The notes under the pieces are model-generated. The model searched no databases. It saw only the letters and a list, made by a program, of their open reading frames with translations, and had not been told where the DNA came from. Made by a program: the position numbers and the translations under genes. From Nonomuraea rubra (GTDB lineage Bacteria > Actinomycetota > Actinomycetes > Streptosporangiales > Streptosporangiaceae), in contig NZ_JACHMI010000001.1 of assembly GCF_014207985.1 (NCBI RefSeq), positions 3,765,001 to 3,829,000 of the forward strand: 64,000 nt of DNA, read 5' to 3'. Shown one piece after another: positions 25,424 to 33,266 of the stretch; positions within the stretch are counted from its first letter, which is position 1, and each line of letters starts with the position of its first letter.

Positions 25424-25438
25424 TGTTGTGGTTAGTCT
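25409..25438 (+). promoter_or_regulatory. Promoter of the leucine leader peptide and leuA
   Basis: TTGTCT at 25409-25414 and TAGTCT at 25433-25438 are separated by 18 bp. The -10 box ends 7 nt before the leader ATG at 25446, so the leader peptide mRNA is predicted to be leaderless. Confidence 0.6.
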
Positions 25439-25445
25439 ACCCGTC

Positions 25446-25493
25446 ATGACGTCGTACGGTCGCCTTCTTCTCGGTCGCCGCGGCGGGGCCTGA
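25446..25493 (+). CDS. leuL: Leucine leader peptide of the leuA attenuator
   Basis: A 15-codon ORF, MTSYGRLLLGRRGGA and TGA, carries three leucine codons in a row: CTT CTT CTC. CTT is rare in such GC-rich genomes, where CTG and CTC dominate, so the run would be sensitive to charged leucine tRNA. It lies 72 bp before the 2-isopropylmalate synthase gene, with competing RNA hairpins in between. Ribosome-mediated attenuators with Leu-rich leaders have been predicted upstream of leuA in Actinobacteria, and this fits that class. It is too short for ordinary gene finding. Confidence 0.8.
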   Translation: MTSYGRLLLGRRGGA

Positions 25494-25537
25494 CCGGACC
25501 GGCACCCCGCCGCGGTGGTTCGGGTGCCCGCCGGTCC
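25482..25537 (+). promoter_or_regulatory. Mutually exclusive hairpins of the leuA attenuator
   Basis: Stem A pairs GGCGGGG (25482-25488) with CCCCGCC (25505-25511). Stem B pairs GGACCGGCACCC (25496-25507) with GGGTGCCCGCCGGTCC (25522-25537), leaving a CCCG bulge. They share 25505-25507, so only one can form. A ribosome paused on the Leu codons at 25464-25472 would mask the 5' arm of stem A and favour stem B. I cannot tell from sequence whether the output is termination or translation; no U-run follows. Confidence 0.6.
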
Positions 25538-25565
25538 CTCCGTCACGACCGAGAGGGAAGAACAC

Positions 25566-27260
25566 GTGTACGACTGGAACAGGCAGCGCCCCAGCAGCAT
25601 GCCGTACCACCGCTACCGGCCCGCCCACGAGCGGGTCGAGGTGCCGCTGACCGATCGCGCCTGGCCGGCGCGGCGCATCACCGAGGCGCCGCTGTGGGTG
25701 CCCGTCGACCTGCGCGACGGCAACCAGGCCCTGGCCGAGCCGATGGACCCGGAGCGCAAGCGCCGCATGTTCGAGCTGCTCACGGGCCTGGGCTTCAAGG
25801 AGATCGAGGTCGGCTACCCCTCCTCCAGCCAGCTGGACTTCGACTTCATCCGCCACCTGGCCACGCCGGGCGCCGTGCCCGAGGACGTCAGCGTGGTGGT
25901 GTTCACGCCCGCCAGGCACGACCTGATCGAGCGCACCTTCGCCTCGATCGAGGGCATGTCCCGCGTGGTCGTGCACCTCTACACGCCCACCGCGCCCACC
26001 TGGCGCGACGTGGTCCTCGGCCACGACAGGCCCGCGCTGCGCGCGCTGATCAGGGACGCCGCCGGGCACCTCGCCCGCCTCGCGGGCGACCGCGACATCC
26101 GCTTCCAGTTCTCGCCCGAGGTGTTCAACCTCACCGAGCCGGACTTCGTCCTGGAGGTCTGCAACGACCTGACCGCCCTGTGGGACGCCTCGCCCGACCG
26201 GCCCGTGACCCACAACCTGCCCGCGACGGTCGAGGTGGCCACGCCCAACGTGTACGCCGACCAGATCGAGTACATGCACCGCCACCTCGACCGCAGGGAC
26301 GCCGTGATCCTCTCCGTGCACCCGCACAACGACCGCGGCACCGGCGTGGCCTGCGCCGAGCTGGCCGTGCTGGCGGGGGCGCAGCGGGTGGAGGGCTGCC
26401 TGTTCGGCAACGGCGAGCGCACCGGCAACGTGGACCTGGTGACGCTCGCGCTGAACCTGCACGCCCAGGGCGTCGACCCCATGATCGACCTGTCCGACAT
26501 CGACGAGGTGCGCATGGTCGTCGAGCACTGCAACCGGCTGCCGGTGCCCGAGCGCCACCCGTACGCGGGCGACCTGGTCTACACCGCCTTCTCCGGCACC
26601 CACCAGGACGCCATCAACAAGGGCCTGGCCCACCACGCCAAGCGCGCCGCCGACCTGGGCGTGCCGCCGGAGCAGGCGCCGTGGGAGGTGCCGTACCTGC
26701 CGATCGACCCGGCCGACGTGGGGCGCGGCTACCAGGCGGTCATCCGCGTCAACAGCCAGTCGGGCAAGGGCGGCATCGCGTACCTGCTGCACACCCGCTA
26801 CGGCCTGGAGCTGCCGCGGCGGCTGCAGATCGACTTCTCCTCGGTCGTCCAGCGGGCCACCGACGGCAGCGGCGAGGAGATCACCGCCGGGCAGCTCTGG
26901 GAGCTCTTCCACGCCACCTACCTGGCGCCGGGCGAGATCGGCGCGCTGGCGGACTGGAGCACGGTGGAGACCGGGCCGGGCGTGCACGAGTTCACCGGGA
27001 CGCTGCGCAACGGCCGCCGCCTGAGCGGCACCGGCAACGGCCCGCTGTCCGCGCTGACCGCCGCGCTCGCCGGCGACGGGATCGACGTGGACATCCTGCA
27101 CTACGCCGAGCACGCCCTGGACCCCGGCAGGGGCAGCCGCGCCATCGCCTACGTCGAGGCCAGGGTGAACGGCACCACCTGCTGGGGCGCGGCCCAGGAC
27201 ACCTCGGTCCTGACCGCCTCGGTGCACGCGGTGCTGGCCGCCGTCCACCGGGCCATCTGA
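25566..27260 (+). CDS. leuA: 2-isopropylmalate synthase
   Basis: The 564-residue enzyme condenses acetyl-CoA and 2-ketoisovalerate, the first committed step of leucine synthesis. The catalytic barrel starts with [16 protein letters not shown] and has the metal-binding [11 protein letters not shown] motif near residue 255. A C-terminal LeuA dimer/regulatory domain (about 430-560) senses leucine in known homologues. I chose the GTG at 25566 because GAGAGGGAAG lies just upstream and the protein begins as in other actinobacteria. Control is predicted at three levels: leader-peptide attenuation, a possible GntR site, and feedback through the C-terminal domain. Confidence 0.96.
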   Translation: MYDWNRQRPSSMPYHRYRPAHERVEVPLTDRAWPARRITEAPLWVPVDLRDGNQALAEPMDPERKRRMFELLTGLGFKEIEVGYPSSSQLDFDFIRHLATPGAVPEDVSVVVFTPARHDLIERTFASIEGMSRVVVHLYTPTAPTWRDVVLGHDRPALRALIRDAAGHLARLAGDRDIRFQFSPEVFNLTEPDFVLEVCNDLTALWDASPDRPVTHNLPATVEVATPNVYADQIEYMHRHLDRRDAVILSVHPHNDRGTGVACAELAVLAGAQRVEGCLFGNGERTGNVDLVTLALNLHAQGVDPMIDLSDIDEVRMVVEHCNRLPVPERHPYAGDLVYTAFSGTHQDAINKGLAHHAKRAADLGVPPEQAPWEVPYLPIDPADVGRGYQAVIRVNSQSGKGGIAYLLHTRYGLELPRRLQIDFSSVVQRATDGSGEEITAGQLWELFHATYLAPGEIGALADWSTVETGPGVHEFTGTLRNGRRLSGTGNGPLSALTAALAGDGIDVDILHYAEHALDPGRGSRAIAYVEARVNGTTCWGAAQDTSVLTASVHAVLAAVHRAI

Positions 27261-27262
27261 CG

Positions 27263-27268
27263 TACGAT
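27263..27268 (+). promoter_or_regulatory. -10 box of leaderless promoter for the nucleotidyltransferase
   Basis: TACGAT ends 7 nt before the ATG at 27276, directly after the leuA stop codon. Confidence 0.5.
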
Positions 27269-27275
27269 CGTCGTC

Positions 27276-27782
27276 ATGTTCGAAGCGAGTGCGGTGCTGG
27301 ACGTGCTGGAGACGCTGGGGAAGGCGGGCTGCGAGGTCTGGATCGGCGGCGGCTGGGGCATCGACGCGCTCGTCGGCCGCGTCACCAGGGAGCACGGCGA
27401 CCTCGACCTGCTGCACCGCGCTGAGCAGGAGCCCGCGGCGATCGCCGCGCTGGAGTCGCTGGGATACACCGAGCGCACCGGGGGCGTCGTGCCCGGACGG
27501 CCCGCCCGCTTCGTCATGACCGGCCCAGGCGGGCGCGAGCTGGACCTGCACCCGCTGCACTTCCGGCCCGACGGCTCCGCGCTCCAGCGGCTCGACGACG
27601 AGGGCGGCGCCTTCACCTACCCCGCGGACGTCTTCGTCACCGGCGAGATCGAGGGTGTGCGCGTGCCGTGCCTGTCAGTGGCCCAGCAGGTGCACTTCCA
27701 CCAGGGTTACCCCCCGAGGGAGCGCGACCTGCTGGACATGGCGAGCCTGCGCGAGGCGTACGGGGTCGCCACTCACTTCTGA
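27276..27782 (+). CDS. Aminoglycoside/lincosamide nucleotidyltransferase-like protein
   Basis: The 168-residue protein has the nucleotidyltransferase signature of the AadB/LnuA group: WIGGGWGIDALVGR, then REHGDLDL, with the two catalytic acidic residues in DLDL. The C-terminal RDLLDMASL helix also fits. Known relatives transfer AMP to aminoglycosides or lincosamides. Many chromosomal actinomycete copies have unknown substrates, so a resistance role should not be assumed. It has its own predicted leaderless promoter, and its 3' end overlaps pyrF by 10 bp in convergent orientation. Confidence 0.82.
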   Translation: MFEASAVLDVLETLGKAGCEVWIGGGWGIDALVGRVTREHGDLDLLHRAEQEPAAIAALESLGYTERTGGVVPGRPARFVMTGPGGRELDLHPLHFRPDGSALQRLDDEGGAFTYPADVFVTGEIEGVRVPCLSVAQQVHFHQGYPPRERDLLDMASLREAYGVATHF

Positions 27783-28597
27783 GCGGCGGCGCCGGCCGAC
27801 AGGTGGGCGGCGCACTCGTCGCGGTACCGCACCGTACGGGCGCGCACCTGCTTCGGGTCGGCCAGCACGGCCCTCGACACCGACGGCACGACCGCGTGGC
27901 GCACGGACCCGAACAGCCGCGCCACGTCGGCCGGAGTGGCCCCCTGCGCGCCCAGCCCGGGCGCCAGGATGGGCCCGTTGAGGTCGTCCAGCGAGTGCTC
28001 GAGCGCGGGCAGCGTGGCGCCCATCACGACGCCGACGGGCCCGAACGGCGCGTGCCCCGCGTTCGCGGCGGCGGCCCCGGCCAGCACCTGGCCGGCCACG
28101 AGCCGCTGCAGCCCGGCCGCCTCCGGGTTGGACGTGCGGGCCAGCACGAACACGCCCGCGTCGTTGGCCATCGCCGAGGTGATCGCGCCCTCCAGCGACC
28201 CGAACCCCAGGTAGGGGCTGAGCGTCACGGCGTCGGCGGCCAGCGGGCTGCCCTTGTCGAGGTACGCCTCCGCGTAGGCGGCCATCGTGCTGTCGATGTC
28301 GCCCCGCTTGACGTCCAGCAGCACCAGCGTGCCCGACTCGCGCAGGTCGGTGATGGTGCGCTCCAGGACGGCGATGCCGCGGCTGCCCCACCGCTCGAAG
28401 AAGGCCGACTGCGGCTTGACCACGGCGGCCACGTCGGCCACCGCCTCCACCACCGTGCGGCAGAACCGCTCCAGCGCCGCGGGGGAGTCGTCGAGGCCCC
28501 AGGTGTGGAGCAGGGCGGGGCTCGGGTCGATGCCCACACAGAGCGGCCCGCACTCGTCGAGCCTGGCTCGCAGGCGGGTCCCGAACGACTCGTTCAT
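27773..28597 (-). CDS. pyrF: Orotidine 5'-phosphate decarboxylase (type 2)
   Basis: The 274-residue enzyme decarboxylates OMP to UMP, the last step of pyrimidine synthesis. It has LCVGIDPSPALLHTWGL near the start, VKPQSAFFERWG, the catalytic LDVKRGDIDST and APGLGAQGAT, which together mark the longer actinobacterial subfamily. I chose the ATG at 28597, preceded by GGGAGCG; the longer frame adds an unrelated leader. In many actinomycetes pyrF follows carAB/pyrD and precedes mihF-gmk. Here neither neighbour is present, so the usual cluster has been broken up. Confidence 0.95.
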   Translation of the reverse strand: MNESFGTRLRARLDECGPLCVGIDPSPALLHTWGLDDSPAALERFCRTVVEAVADVAAVVKPQSAFFERWGSRGIAVLERTITDLRESGTLVLLDVKRGDIDSTMAAYAEAYLDKGSPLAADAVTLSPYLGFGSLEGAITSAMANDAGVFVLARTSNPEAAGLQRLVAGQVLAGAAAANAGHAPFGPVGVVMGATLPALEHSLDDLNGPILAPGLGAQGATPADVARLFGSVRHAVVPSVSRAVLADPKQVRARTVRYRDECAAHLSAGAAAQK

Positions 28598-28704
28598 CTC
28601 AGCGCTCCCGTGGGCGAATGGTTCTCCGGCGACGATATGGTACGCGAGCCGCCGTTGCCTAACCGGTGCCGCGCCGAGTCTTCCGCGAGTGGCCCAGGGG
28701 GTAG

Positions 28705-29190
28705 ATGAGCGACATGTACGAGATCGCCCACCGGGTGCTGGCGCTGCGCACCGATCCGCCACGGGACGTCGTGGTCACGGTCGGCGTGCCCTACGAGGAA
28801 CCGACGGGCGAGTGGTCGTGCCCGTACCGGATCGACGGGCTCGACGGATGGGAGCACGAGCGGAAGGTCTCCGGGCTCGACTCGCTGGAGGCGATCGAGC
28901 TGGCGATGATCACGGTCAGGGCGGCGGTGACCGGCTCGCACGAGGCCAGGGAGGGCCTGCTGGCCTGGGACGAGGAGCCCGCGGGGCAGCGGCCGCGGAC
29001 GGTGTACGTGAGCGTGGACAGCGCGCGGAACCTCGCCTACATCGCGATGAAGCACGAGATCGTGCCGGGTGAGGCGCGGCGCCAGGTGGTGGCGGAGGAC
29101 ATCGTCCTCGACTACGGCGACGCCGGGCAGCTCCTGGGCCTGGAGCTCACGGACGCGGCCACGCTGCTCCCCGCGGAGCTGCGCATCTGA
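28705..29190 (+). CDS. DUF6968-like and DUF2283-like two-domain protein
   Basis: The 161-residue product seems to join two small domains. Residues 1-90 (IAHRVLALRTDPPRDVVVTVGVP, GEWSCPYRIDGLDG, GLDSLEAIELAMITVR) resemble DUF6968. Residues 98-150 (VYVSVDSARNLAYIAM, VLDYGDAGQLLGLELTDA) have the strand order of DUF2283. Both families are uncharacterised; DUF2283 is often found near toxin-antitoxin-like modules. A GGGGG sequence lies just before the ATG. No partner gene is adjacent; pyrF is divergent. Function unknown. Confidence 0.75.
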   Translation: MSDMYEIAHRVLALRTDPPRDVVVTVGVPYEEPTGEWSCPYRIDGLDGWEHERKVSGLDSLEAIELAMITVRAAVTGSHEAREGLLAWDEEPAGQRPRTVYVSVDSARNLAYIAMKHEIVPGEARRQVVAEDIVLDYGDAGQLLGLELTDAATLLPAELRI

Positions 29191-29206
29191 CCGCTATCGG
29201 CTTCTC

Positions 29207-29274
29207 CGGCCGTCAACGCTGATCGGCCCTGCGCTCTTGTCGGCCCTGCGCTCTTGTCGACCCTCAACGCGACA
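29207..29274. repeat. 17-bp tandem repeat at a convergent junction
   Basis: Two identical units of CGGCCCTGCGCTCTTGT at 29224-29240 and 29241-29257 are flanked by a degenerate unit on each side (29207-29223 and 29258-29274). They fill the space between two convergent stop codons. Confidence 0.75.
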
Positions 29275-29623
29275 GCAGCCATCGCCAGCGCGGCAGCTCC
29301 ATCACCACCGTCACCACGGCCAGCACGGAGACCAGCGCGGCGGCGAACGCGTGCCAGGCCACCCACGCCGCCGCCACGGCGGCCACCACGTGCAGGCCGA
29401 CCAGCAGGATCGTCACGACGCCCGGCACCGCGACGATCACGTTCCGCTTGTCGCCGGGGGTGGAGAAGACCGTGGGCAGCCCGATCAGCACGATCACCGA
29501 CAGCACGGCCAGCGGCACGGAGTACGCGGCCAGCGCCCACGGCGTGGCGACCCACGCGACCAGCTCGGTGGCGAACCGGAAGGCGGAGGCGACCCGGTCG
29601 TCCGGGCGCGGGGTGGAGGGCAC
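29264..29623 (-). CDS. Small integral membrane protein
   Basis: The 119-residue protein has four predicted membrane helices after a charged N-terminus (MPSTPRPDDR). The order (FATELVAWVATPWALA, VLSVIVLIGLPTVFSTPGD, a third helix, then LVSVLAVVTVVMEL) resembles the YrdB/DUF2568 group. That call is tentative and no activity is known. It overlaps the end of the intergenic 17-bp repeat array, which encodes its last residues. Confidence 0.75.
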   Translation of the reverse strand: MPSTPRPDDRVASAFRFATELVAWVATPWALAAYSVPLAVLSVIVLIGLPTVFSTPGDKRNVIVAVPGVVTILLVGLHVVAAVAAAWVAWHAFAAALVSVLAVVTVVMELPRWRWLLSR

Positions 29624-29672
29624 GCGCGTACCTTATCGCTCACCTCCCGGGTGATCCATCCTGGCAAGTCGC

Positions 29673-29678
29673 GATAAT
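29673..29678 (+). promoter_or_regulatory. -10 box of leaderless promoter for the HAD phosphatase
   Basis: GATAAT ends 7 nt before the GTG at 29686. Confidence 0.45.
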
Positions 29679-29685
29679 CGCTGCC

Positions 29686-30495
29686 GTGAGCACCGGAACC
29701 TTCCCCCGCATCGTGGCCACCGACCTCGACGGCACCCTCCTGTCCAGCGCGGGCACCGTCACCGCACGTACCAGGCAGGCACTCCAGGCGGCCCGCGCGG
29801 CCGGCGCCGAGATCGTCTTCGTCACCGCCAGGGCGCCGCGCGGCGTCGTCGAGATCGCCCGCCAGGCGGGCGTGACCGGCACCGCCATCTGCAGCAACGG
29901 CGCCCTCGTGTACGACGTCGCGACCGACGAGATCACCGCCAGCAGCCCCCTCGCCCCCGAGACGGCCCGCAAGGTCATCGAGGCCCTGACCCAGGCGCTG
30001 CCCGGCGTCGGCCTGGCCGTCGAGACCGGCAGGAACGTGCTGGCCGAGGCCGCCTACACCAGGCGGGTCGAGCACGACCTGGCGTCCTACCTGGAGGTGC
30101 AGTCGGTCTTCGACGGGGGCCGGCCGATCGTCAAGCTGCTGGCCCTGTCACCCGCGCACACGGCGGACGAGATGTACGCGGCCGTGGCGGAGGCGATCGG
30201 CGATCTGGCCGAGGTCACGTACTCGGGAGTGGAGGGGCTCCTGGAGATCAGTGCCGCGGGGGTGACCAAGGCCGTCACGCTGGACCGGCTCTGCGCGGAG
30301 CGGGGAGTGGCGGCCGGGGACGTGGTGGCGTTCGGCGACATGCCCAACGACCTGGCGGTGCTGCTCTACGCGGGAGCCGGTTACGCGATGGGCAACGCCC
30401 ATCCGAGGGTGCTGTCGGCGGCCGGGCACCGGACGCTGACGAACGACGAGGACGGCGTGGCCGTGGTGCTGGAGAACCTCCTGGCCGGCCGCTGA
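29686..30495 (+). CDS. HAD-superfamily hydrolase, Cof-type
   Basis: The 269-residue phosphatase begins with motif I VATDLDGTLLS, continues with FVTARAPRGV (motif II) and ends with GDMPNDLAVLLYAG (motif IV), with a Cof-type cap between. Such enzymes dephosphorylate sugar phosphates or flavin and pyridoxal phosphates in the cytoplasm; the substrate is not predictable. I chose the GTG at 29686 because a -10 box lies 7 nt upstream and motif I follows at once. Confidence 0.9.
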   Translation: MSTGTFPRIVATDLDGTLLSSAGTVTARTRQALQAARAAGAEIVFVTARAPRGVVEIARQAGVTGTAICSNGALVYDVATDEITASSPLAPETARKVIEALTQALPGVGLAVETGRNVLAEAAYTRRVEHDLASYLEVQSVFDGGRPIVKLLALSPAHTADEMYAAVAEAIGDLAEVTYSGVEGLLEISAAGVTKAVTLDRLCAERGVAAGDVVAFGDMPNDLAVLLYAGAGYAMGNAHPRVLSAAGHRTLTNDEDGVAVVLENLLAGR

Positions 30496-30496
30496 C

Positions 30497-30576
30497 GGAC
30501 GCCCGCCCGCCTGGACGCCCGCCTGCGTGGGCACCCGCCCGGCTGGACGCCCGCCCGCCTGGGTGGCTGCCCGGGG
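30497..30576. repeat. 16-bp tandem repeat at a convergent junction
   Basis: Five units close to GGACGCCCGCCCGCCT begin at 30497, 30513, 30529, 30545 and 30561, just past the HAD stop codon. Degenerate copies continue towards the terminator hairpin. Confidence 0.75.
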
Positions 30577-30612
30577 CTCGTCTGGATGCCTGCTTCGGGG
30601 GTGTCCGCCGTG

Positions 30613-30640
30613 GTGCCCGCCCACCCCCGCGGGCGGGCAC
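30613..30640. terminator. Bidirectional hairpin between HAD and secreted-peptide operon
   Basis: GTGCCCGCCC (30613-30622) and GGGCGGGCAC (30631-30640) form a perfect 10-bp stem around an 8-nt loop, 8 bp from the stop of the minus-strand operon. Confidence 0.75.
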
Positions 30641-30648
30641 GTGCGGGC

Positions 30649-30912
30649 TCACGCGTCGTCGTCCGACACGCGGGAGGTGCCCTCGCAGGTGGCCGGCGAC
30701 TTGCTGAGCAGCGGAACCACCCCGCCGCAGGTGCTCAACGGCAGCGAGACGGGCTCGACGATCTCGTCATTGAAGATGATCACATCGCCGATCAGCGGCG
30801 CCGGGCCCTCCTTCGCGCCGCCGCCGTCGTCCTCGGCGTACGCGCCCGTGCAGCAGAGCAGCGCCAGGGCGACGGCCCCGAGCCCCGCGGCCGCGGTGTT
30901 CCTCACCCCCAT
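30649..30912 (-). CDS. Small secreted two-cysteine protein (last gene of operon)
   Basis: The 87-residue precursor has a clean signal peptide (AGLGAVALALLCCTGAYA, cleavage near residue 26) and a short mature part with Cys residues in LSTCGGV and ATCEG, 14 apart, and an acidic end (SDDDA). GGAGG lies five bases before the ATG. It resembles small actinomycete surface proteins in size and disulfide layout, but I cannot place it in a family. It follows the UPF0114 gene by 43 bp. Confidence 0.75.
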   Translation of the reverse strand: MGVRNTAAAGLGAVALALLCCTGAYAEDDGGGAKEGPAPLIGDVIIFNDEIVEPVSLPLSTCGGVVPLLSKSPATCEGTSRVSDDDA

Positions 30913-30955
30913 CCGGGCCTCCGCCCGTGGCACCGCCGCGCGCCGGGCCGCCCAG

Positions 30956-31576
30956 CTAGGCGGCCATCCGCTCCGGCTGCAGCTGCCCCGGCCGCTCCGC
31001 ACCGCCCGTGCCGTGCTGCGGGCGGCCACCCTCCATGATGCGATCGATCGCGGCAAGCGCCAGCGCCGAGACGACGAAGGTCAGGTGAATCAGGGTTTTC
31101 CATATCAGCTCTCTGTCGGTGATGGTGGGCCTGGCCGCGTTGATGAAGATCTGGAGCAGGTGGATGGAGGAGATGCCGATGATCGCCATGGCCAGCTTGA
31201 CCTTCAGCACGTTCGCGTTCACGTGGGAAAGCCACTGCGGCTGGTCGGGATGGCCCTCGATGCGCAGCCGCGAGACGAACGTCTCGTAGCCGCCGATGAT
31301 GACCATGATGAGCAGGTTGGAGATCATCACGACGTCGACGAGGCCGAGGACGATCAGCATGACGGTGGTCTCCGGCGGATGCCCGCCGAAGCCGAGGTGT
31401 GCCAGGTGCACCAGCTCCGCCAGGAACCGCCACACGTACACGACCTGAGCGACGATCAGCCCCAGATACAGCGGCACCTGGATCCAGCGGCTGAGGAACA
31501 TGATGTAGCCGACGCGCCCCAGCATCGTCCGTGGCCCGGCCGGCGAGTCGGCCACGGACAGCTGCGCGAGTCGCAC
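30956..31576 (-). CDS. UPF0114 (YqhA-like) membrane protein
   Basis: The 206-residue protein has four predicted helices in the YqhA/UPF0114 order: FLSRWIQVPLYLGLIVAQVVY, VMLIVLGLVDVVMISNLLIMV, a conserved LKVKLAMAIIGISSIHLLQ and a C-terminal helix before a charged tail. Family function is unknown; it is predicted in the cytoplasmic membrane. The GTG at 31576 shares one base with the preceding peptide's stop (TAGTG), implying coupled translation. The ATG at 31525 is an alternative that fits the family length equally well. It lies within an operon of three small exported peptides. Confidence 0.85.
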   Translation of the reverse strand: MRLAQLSVADSPAGPRTMLGRVGYIMFLSRWIQVPLYLGLIVAQVVYVWRFLAELVHLAHLGFGGHPPETTVMLIVLGLVDVVMISNLLIMVIIGGYETFVSRLRIEGHPDQPQWLSHVNANVLKVKLAMAIIGISSIHLLQIFINAARPTITDRELIWKTLIHLTFVVSALALAAIDRIMEGGRPQHGTGGAERPGQLQPERMAA

Positions 31577-31722
31577 TACGACGTCAGAAGGTTCACGTGC
31601 TGGACCATGGTCTCGACGTTGACGAGCGGGGGACCGCCCGAGCCGAGACTGTCGAGATGGAGTGGTGGCGCGCCGCCGGCCAGCGCCAGCGCGGCGATGG
31701 CTGCCAGGACTCGGACCTTCAA
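31576..31722 (-). CDS. Tiny secreted peptide
   Basis: The 48-residue product starts at TTG with a very good AAGGAG site five bases upstream. It has a signal-like hydrophobic segment (VRVLAAIAALALAGGA) and a mature end of about 30 residues (LDSLGSGGPPLVNVETMVQHV) without cysteine. The stop overlaps the UPF0114 start by one base. The strong ribosome-binding site and the tight junction argue it is real despite its size. No family recognised. Confidence 0.65.
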   Translation of the reverse strand: MKVRVLAAIAALALAGGAPPLHLDSLGSGGPPLVNVETMVQHVNLLTS

Positions 31723-31842
31723 CGGAACTCCTTGCTGCTGCTCTTCGATTGCGGGGACCGGGCGGCGCGGTGATCGCGCCGCCCGCACCGGTGGTTCCGG
31801 TCGTCGAGGGGTGGTCCTACGCCGGTGGCCTCTTCCCGGCGG

Positions 31843-32052
31843 TCAGGGCGCCAGGCAGTTCACCCCGGGCACCTCCGCCGGCACGCCGGGAGCGGTCGGA
31901 TCGACGAGATGGGTCACCTCGCCGACGGAACCGGTGAGGCACTCGGTGACCATCATCGGGTCGACGACGGCGTACGATGCGGGCGCGGCGAGCACGGTCA
32001 GGCCGCACGCGATGACGGCGGCGCCGGCGACCCTGCGGGGAGTGAAGAGCAT
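31843..32052 (-). CDS. Small secreted two-cysteine peptide (first gene of operon)
   Basis: The 69-residue precursor has a signal peptide (GAAVIACGLTVLAAPASYA, cleavage near residue 28). The 40-residue mature peptide has one Cys in VTECLTG and one in GVNCLAP at the very end, 29 apart, so one disulfide is likely. AGGAGG lies four bases before the ATG, the strongest ribosome-binding site in the area. It is the first gene of the minus-strand operon. It is similar in design, not in sequence, to the peptide at the operon's other end. Confidence 0.78.
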   Translation of the reverse strand: MLFTPRRVAGAAVIACGLTVLAAPASYAVVDPMMVTECLTGSVGEVTHLVDPTAPGVPAEVPGVNCLAP

Positions 32053-32092
32053 GGAACCTCCTGGGTAACGGTAATGAACAACCCTCGACTAG

Positions 32093-32138
32093 CTACCCAG
32101 GGTAGTGATTCGGTAACACTCGGTTTAAGTAAAGTGTT
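32093..32138. promoter_or_regulatory. Palindromes upstream of the secreted-peptide operon
   Basis: CTACCCAGGGTAG (32093-32105) is a perfect palindrome around one base. AACACT (32115-32120) and AGTGTT (32133-32138) form a second inverted repeat in an unusually AT-rich stretch. Both lie between the HxlR stop and the operon start, where a promoter is expected. Confidence 0.35.
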
Positions 32139-32153
32139 GCATGCGCTTGACAG

Positions 32154-32498
32154 TCACGGCGCGGGCTCGTATCGGTCCTGGGCGGCCATGACCTCGTCCG
32201 CGTGGTGGAATGCCCACTCGCCGAACGCCTCGATCGGGCCCAGCAGCGAGCGGCCCAGGTCGGTCAGCTCGTACTCGACCCTGGGCGGCGCCTCGGCGTA
32301 GGCACGGCGCGCGACCAGGCCGTTGAACTCCAGGCGGCGCAGCGTCTCGGTCAGCACCTTGACGCTGATGCCGCCGATCTCCTCGCGCAGCCGCCCCGGG
32401 CGGCGCGGGCCGTGGCGCAGCGACCAGACGACGACCGCGTTCCAGGTGTTGGCCATCAGGTCGAAGGCGAGTCTGGCCTGGCAGTCGGCAAGGAACAA
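32154..32498 (-). CDS. HxlR-family transcriptional regulator
   Basis: The 114-residue winged-helix protein has the HxlR signature: the N-terminal Cys in MFLADCQARLAFDLMANTW, RPGRLREEIGGISVKVLTETLRRLEFNGLV as recognition helix and wing, and VEYELTDLGRSLLGPI. HxlR proteins often sense redox or reactive carbonyl stress through the N-terminal cysteine. The TTG start has GGAGG upstream. It is divergent from an NAD(P)-binding oxidoreductase, its likely target. An inverted repeat GGACT/AGTCC lies between them. Confidence 0.9.
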   Translation of the reverse strand: MFLADCQARLAFDLMANTWNAVVVWSLRHGPRRPGRLREEIGGISVKVLTETLRRLEFNGLVARRAYAEAPPRVEYELTDLGRSLLGPIEAFGEWAFHHADEVMAAQDRYEPAP

Positions 32499-32534
32499 CG
32501 GGGGCCTCCGTTAGGCACCGGATGGTGTGTGTCG

Positions 32535-32549
32535 GGACTTCTAGAGTCC
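32535..32549. promoter_or_regulatory. Candidate HxlR operator
   Basis: GGACT (32535-32539) and AGTCC (32545-32549) flank TCTAG in the divergent region between HxlR and the oxidoreductase. Confidence 0.35.
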
Positions 32550-32587
32550 ACGTGTTCCAGTAAGCCCTTCTACGACGGAGGACGGAC

Positions 32588-33235
32588 ATGAGGATCGGGA
32601 TCCTGGGCGCGGGCGGCATGGCGGACGCGCTGGGCACGCATTGGGCCCGGGCGGGTCACGAGGTGATGGTGAGCGGGCGGGACCCGGGCCGGAGCGCGGC
32701 GCGGGCGGCCCGGATGACCGCTGCGGCGGGTGCGGAGGTGCGGGCCGGGAGCTTCGCGGAGGCGGGCGGGTTCGGGGAGGTCGTGGTGGTCGCGGTCAGG
32801 GAGGCCGGGCTGCTCGGTACGCTCCAGGCGGCCGGGGCTGTGCTGCGTGGGAAGGCGCTCGTCGACGTGACCAACGCCAACCCTCAGGAGTTCGACGTCA
32901 CGCGCTCGCTCGCCCGGCTGATCGGGGACGTCACCGGTGGTCACGTGGTGAAGGCGTTCAACCTGTGCCACGTGGACGTGTGGCGGATGACGCCGCCGGT
33001 CTTCGACGGCAGGCCGCTGGCGGTGCCGCTGTGCGGTGACGACCCCGATGCGCTGGCGGCCGTCCGTACGCTCGTCGCCGATCTGGGGTGCACTCCCGTG
33101 GACGGGGGTGGGCTGGGGCGGGCGGTGCTGCTGGAGGCGACGGCGGCGTTCATGATCGGGCTGTGGTTCGGCGGCGCCGACGCCCAGGCCGTGCTCCCGC
33201 CCCTGGACTCCTCGGGCGCCCATCAACCGGCCTGA
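32588..33235 (+). CDS. NADP oxidoreductase, F420-dependent-reductase-like
   Basis: The 215-residue protein has an N-terminal dinucleotide-binding fold (MRIGILGAGGMADALGTHW, then VSGRDPGRS, where Arg favours NADP) and the NPQEFDVT and GHVVKAFNLCHVD stretches seen in small F420H2:NADP oxidoreductase-like proteins. Many such actinobacterial proteins act on unknown small substrates. GGAGG precedes the ATG. It is divergent from HxlR, so redox-stress control is plausible. Confidence 0.85.
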   Translation: MRIGILGAGGMADALGTHWARAGHEVMVSGRDPGRSAARAARMTAAAGAEVRAGSFAEAGGFGEVVVVAVREAGLLGTLQAAGAVLRGKALVDVTNANPQEFDVTRSLARLIGDVTGGHVVKAFNLCHVDVWRMTPPVFDGRPLAVPLCGDDPDALAAVRTLVADLGCTPVDGGGLGRAVLLEATAAFMIGLWFGGADAQAVLPPLDSSGAHQPA

Positions 33236-33266
33236 CCGGATTCGACCGGTGTGAGGGGGCGGTGAG

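Noticed and set aside
27276..27782. Calling the nucleotidyltransferase an antibiotic-resistance gene
   Set aside because: The family signature is present but many chromosomal homologues have no tested resistance activity.
30527..32068. 513-residue plus-strand frame opposite the secreted-peptide operon
   Set aside because: The minus strand carries four genes with strong ribosome-binding sites; the plus frame is compositionally an antisense shadow.
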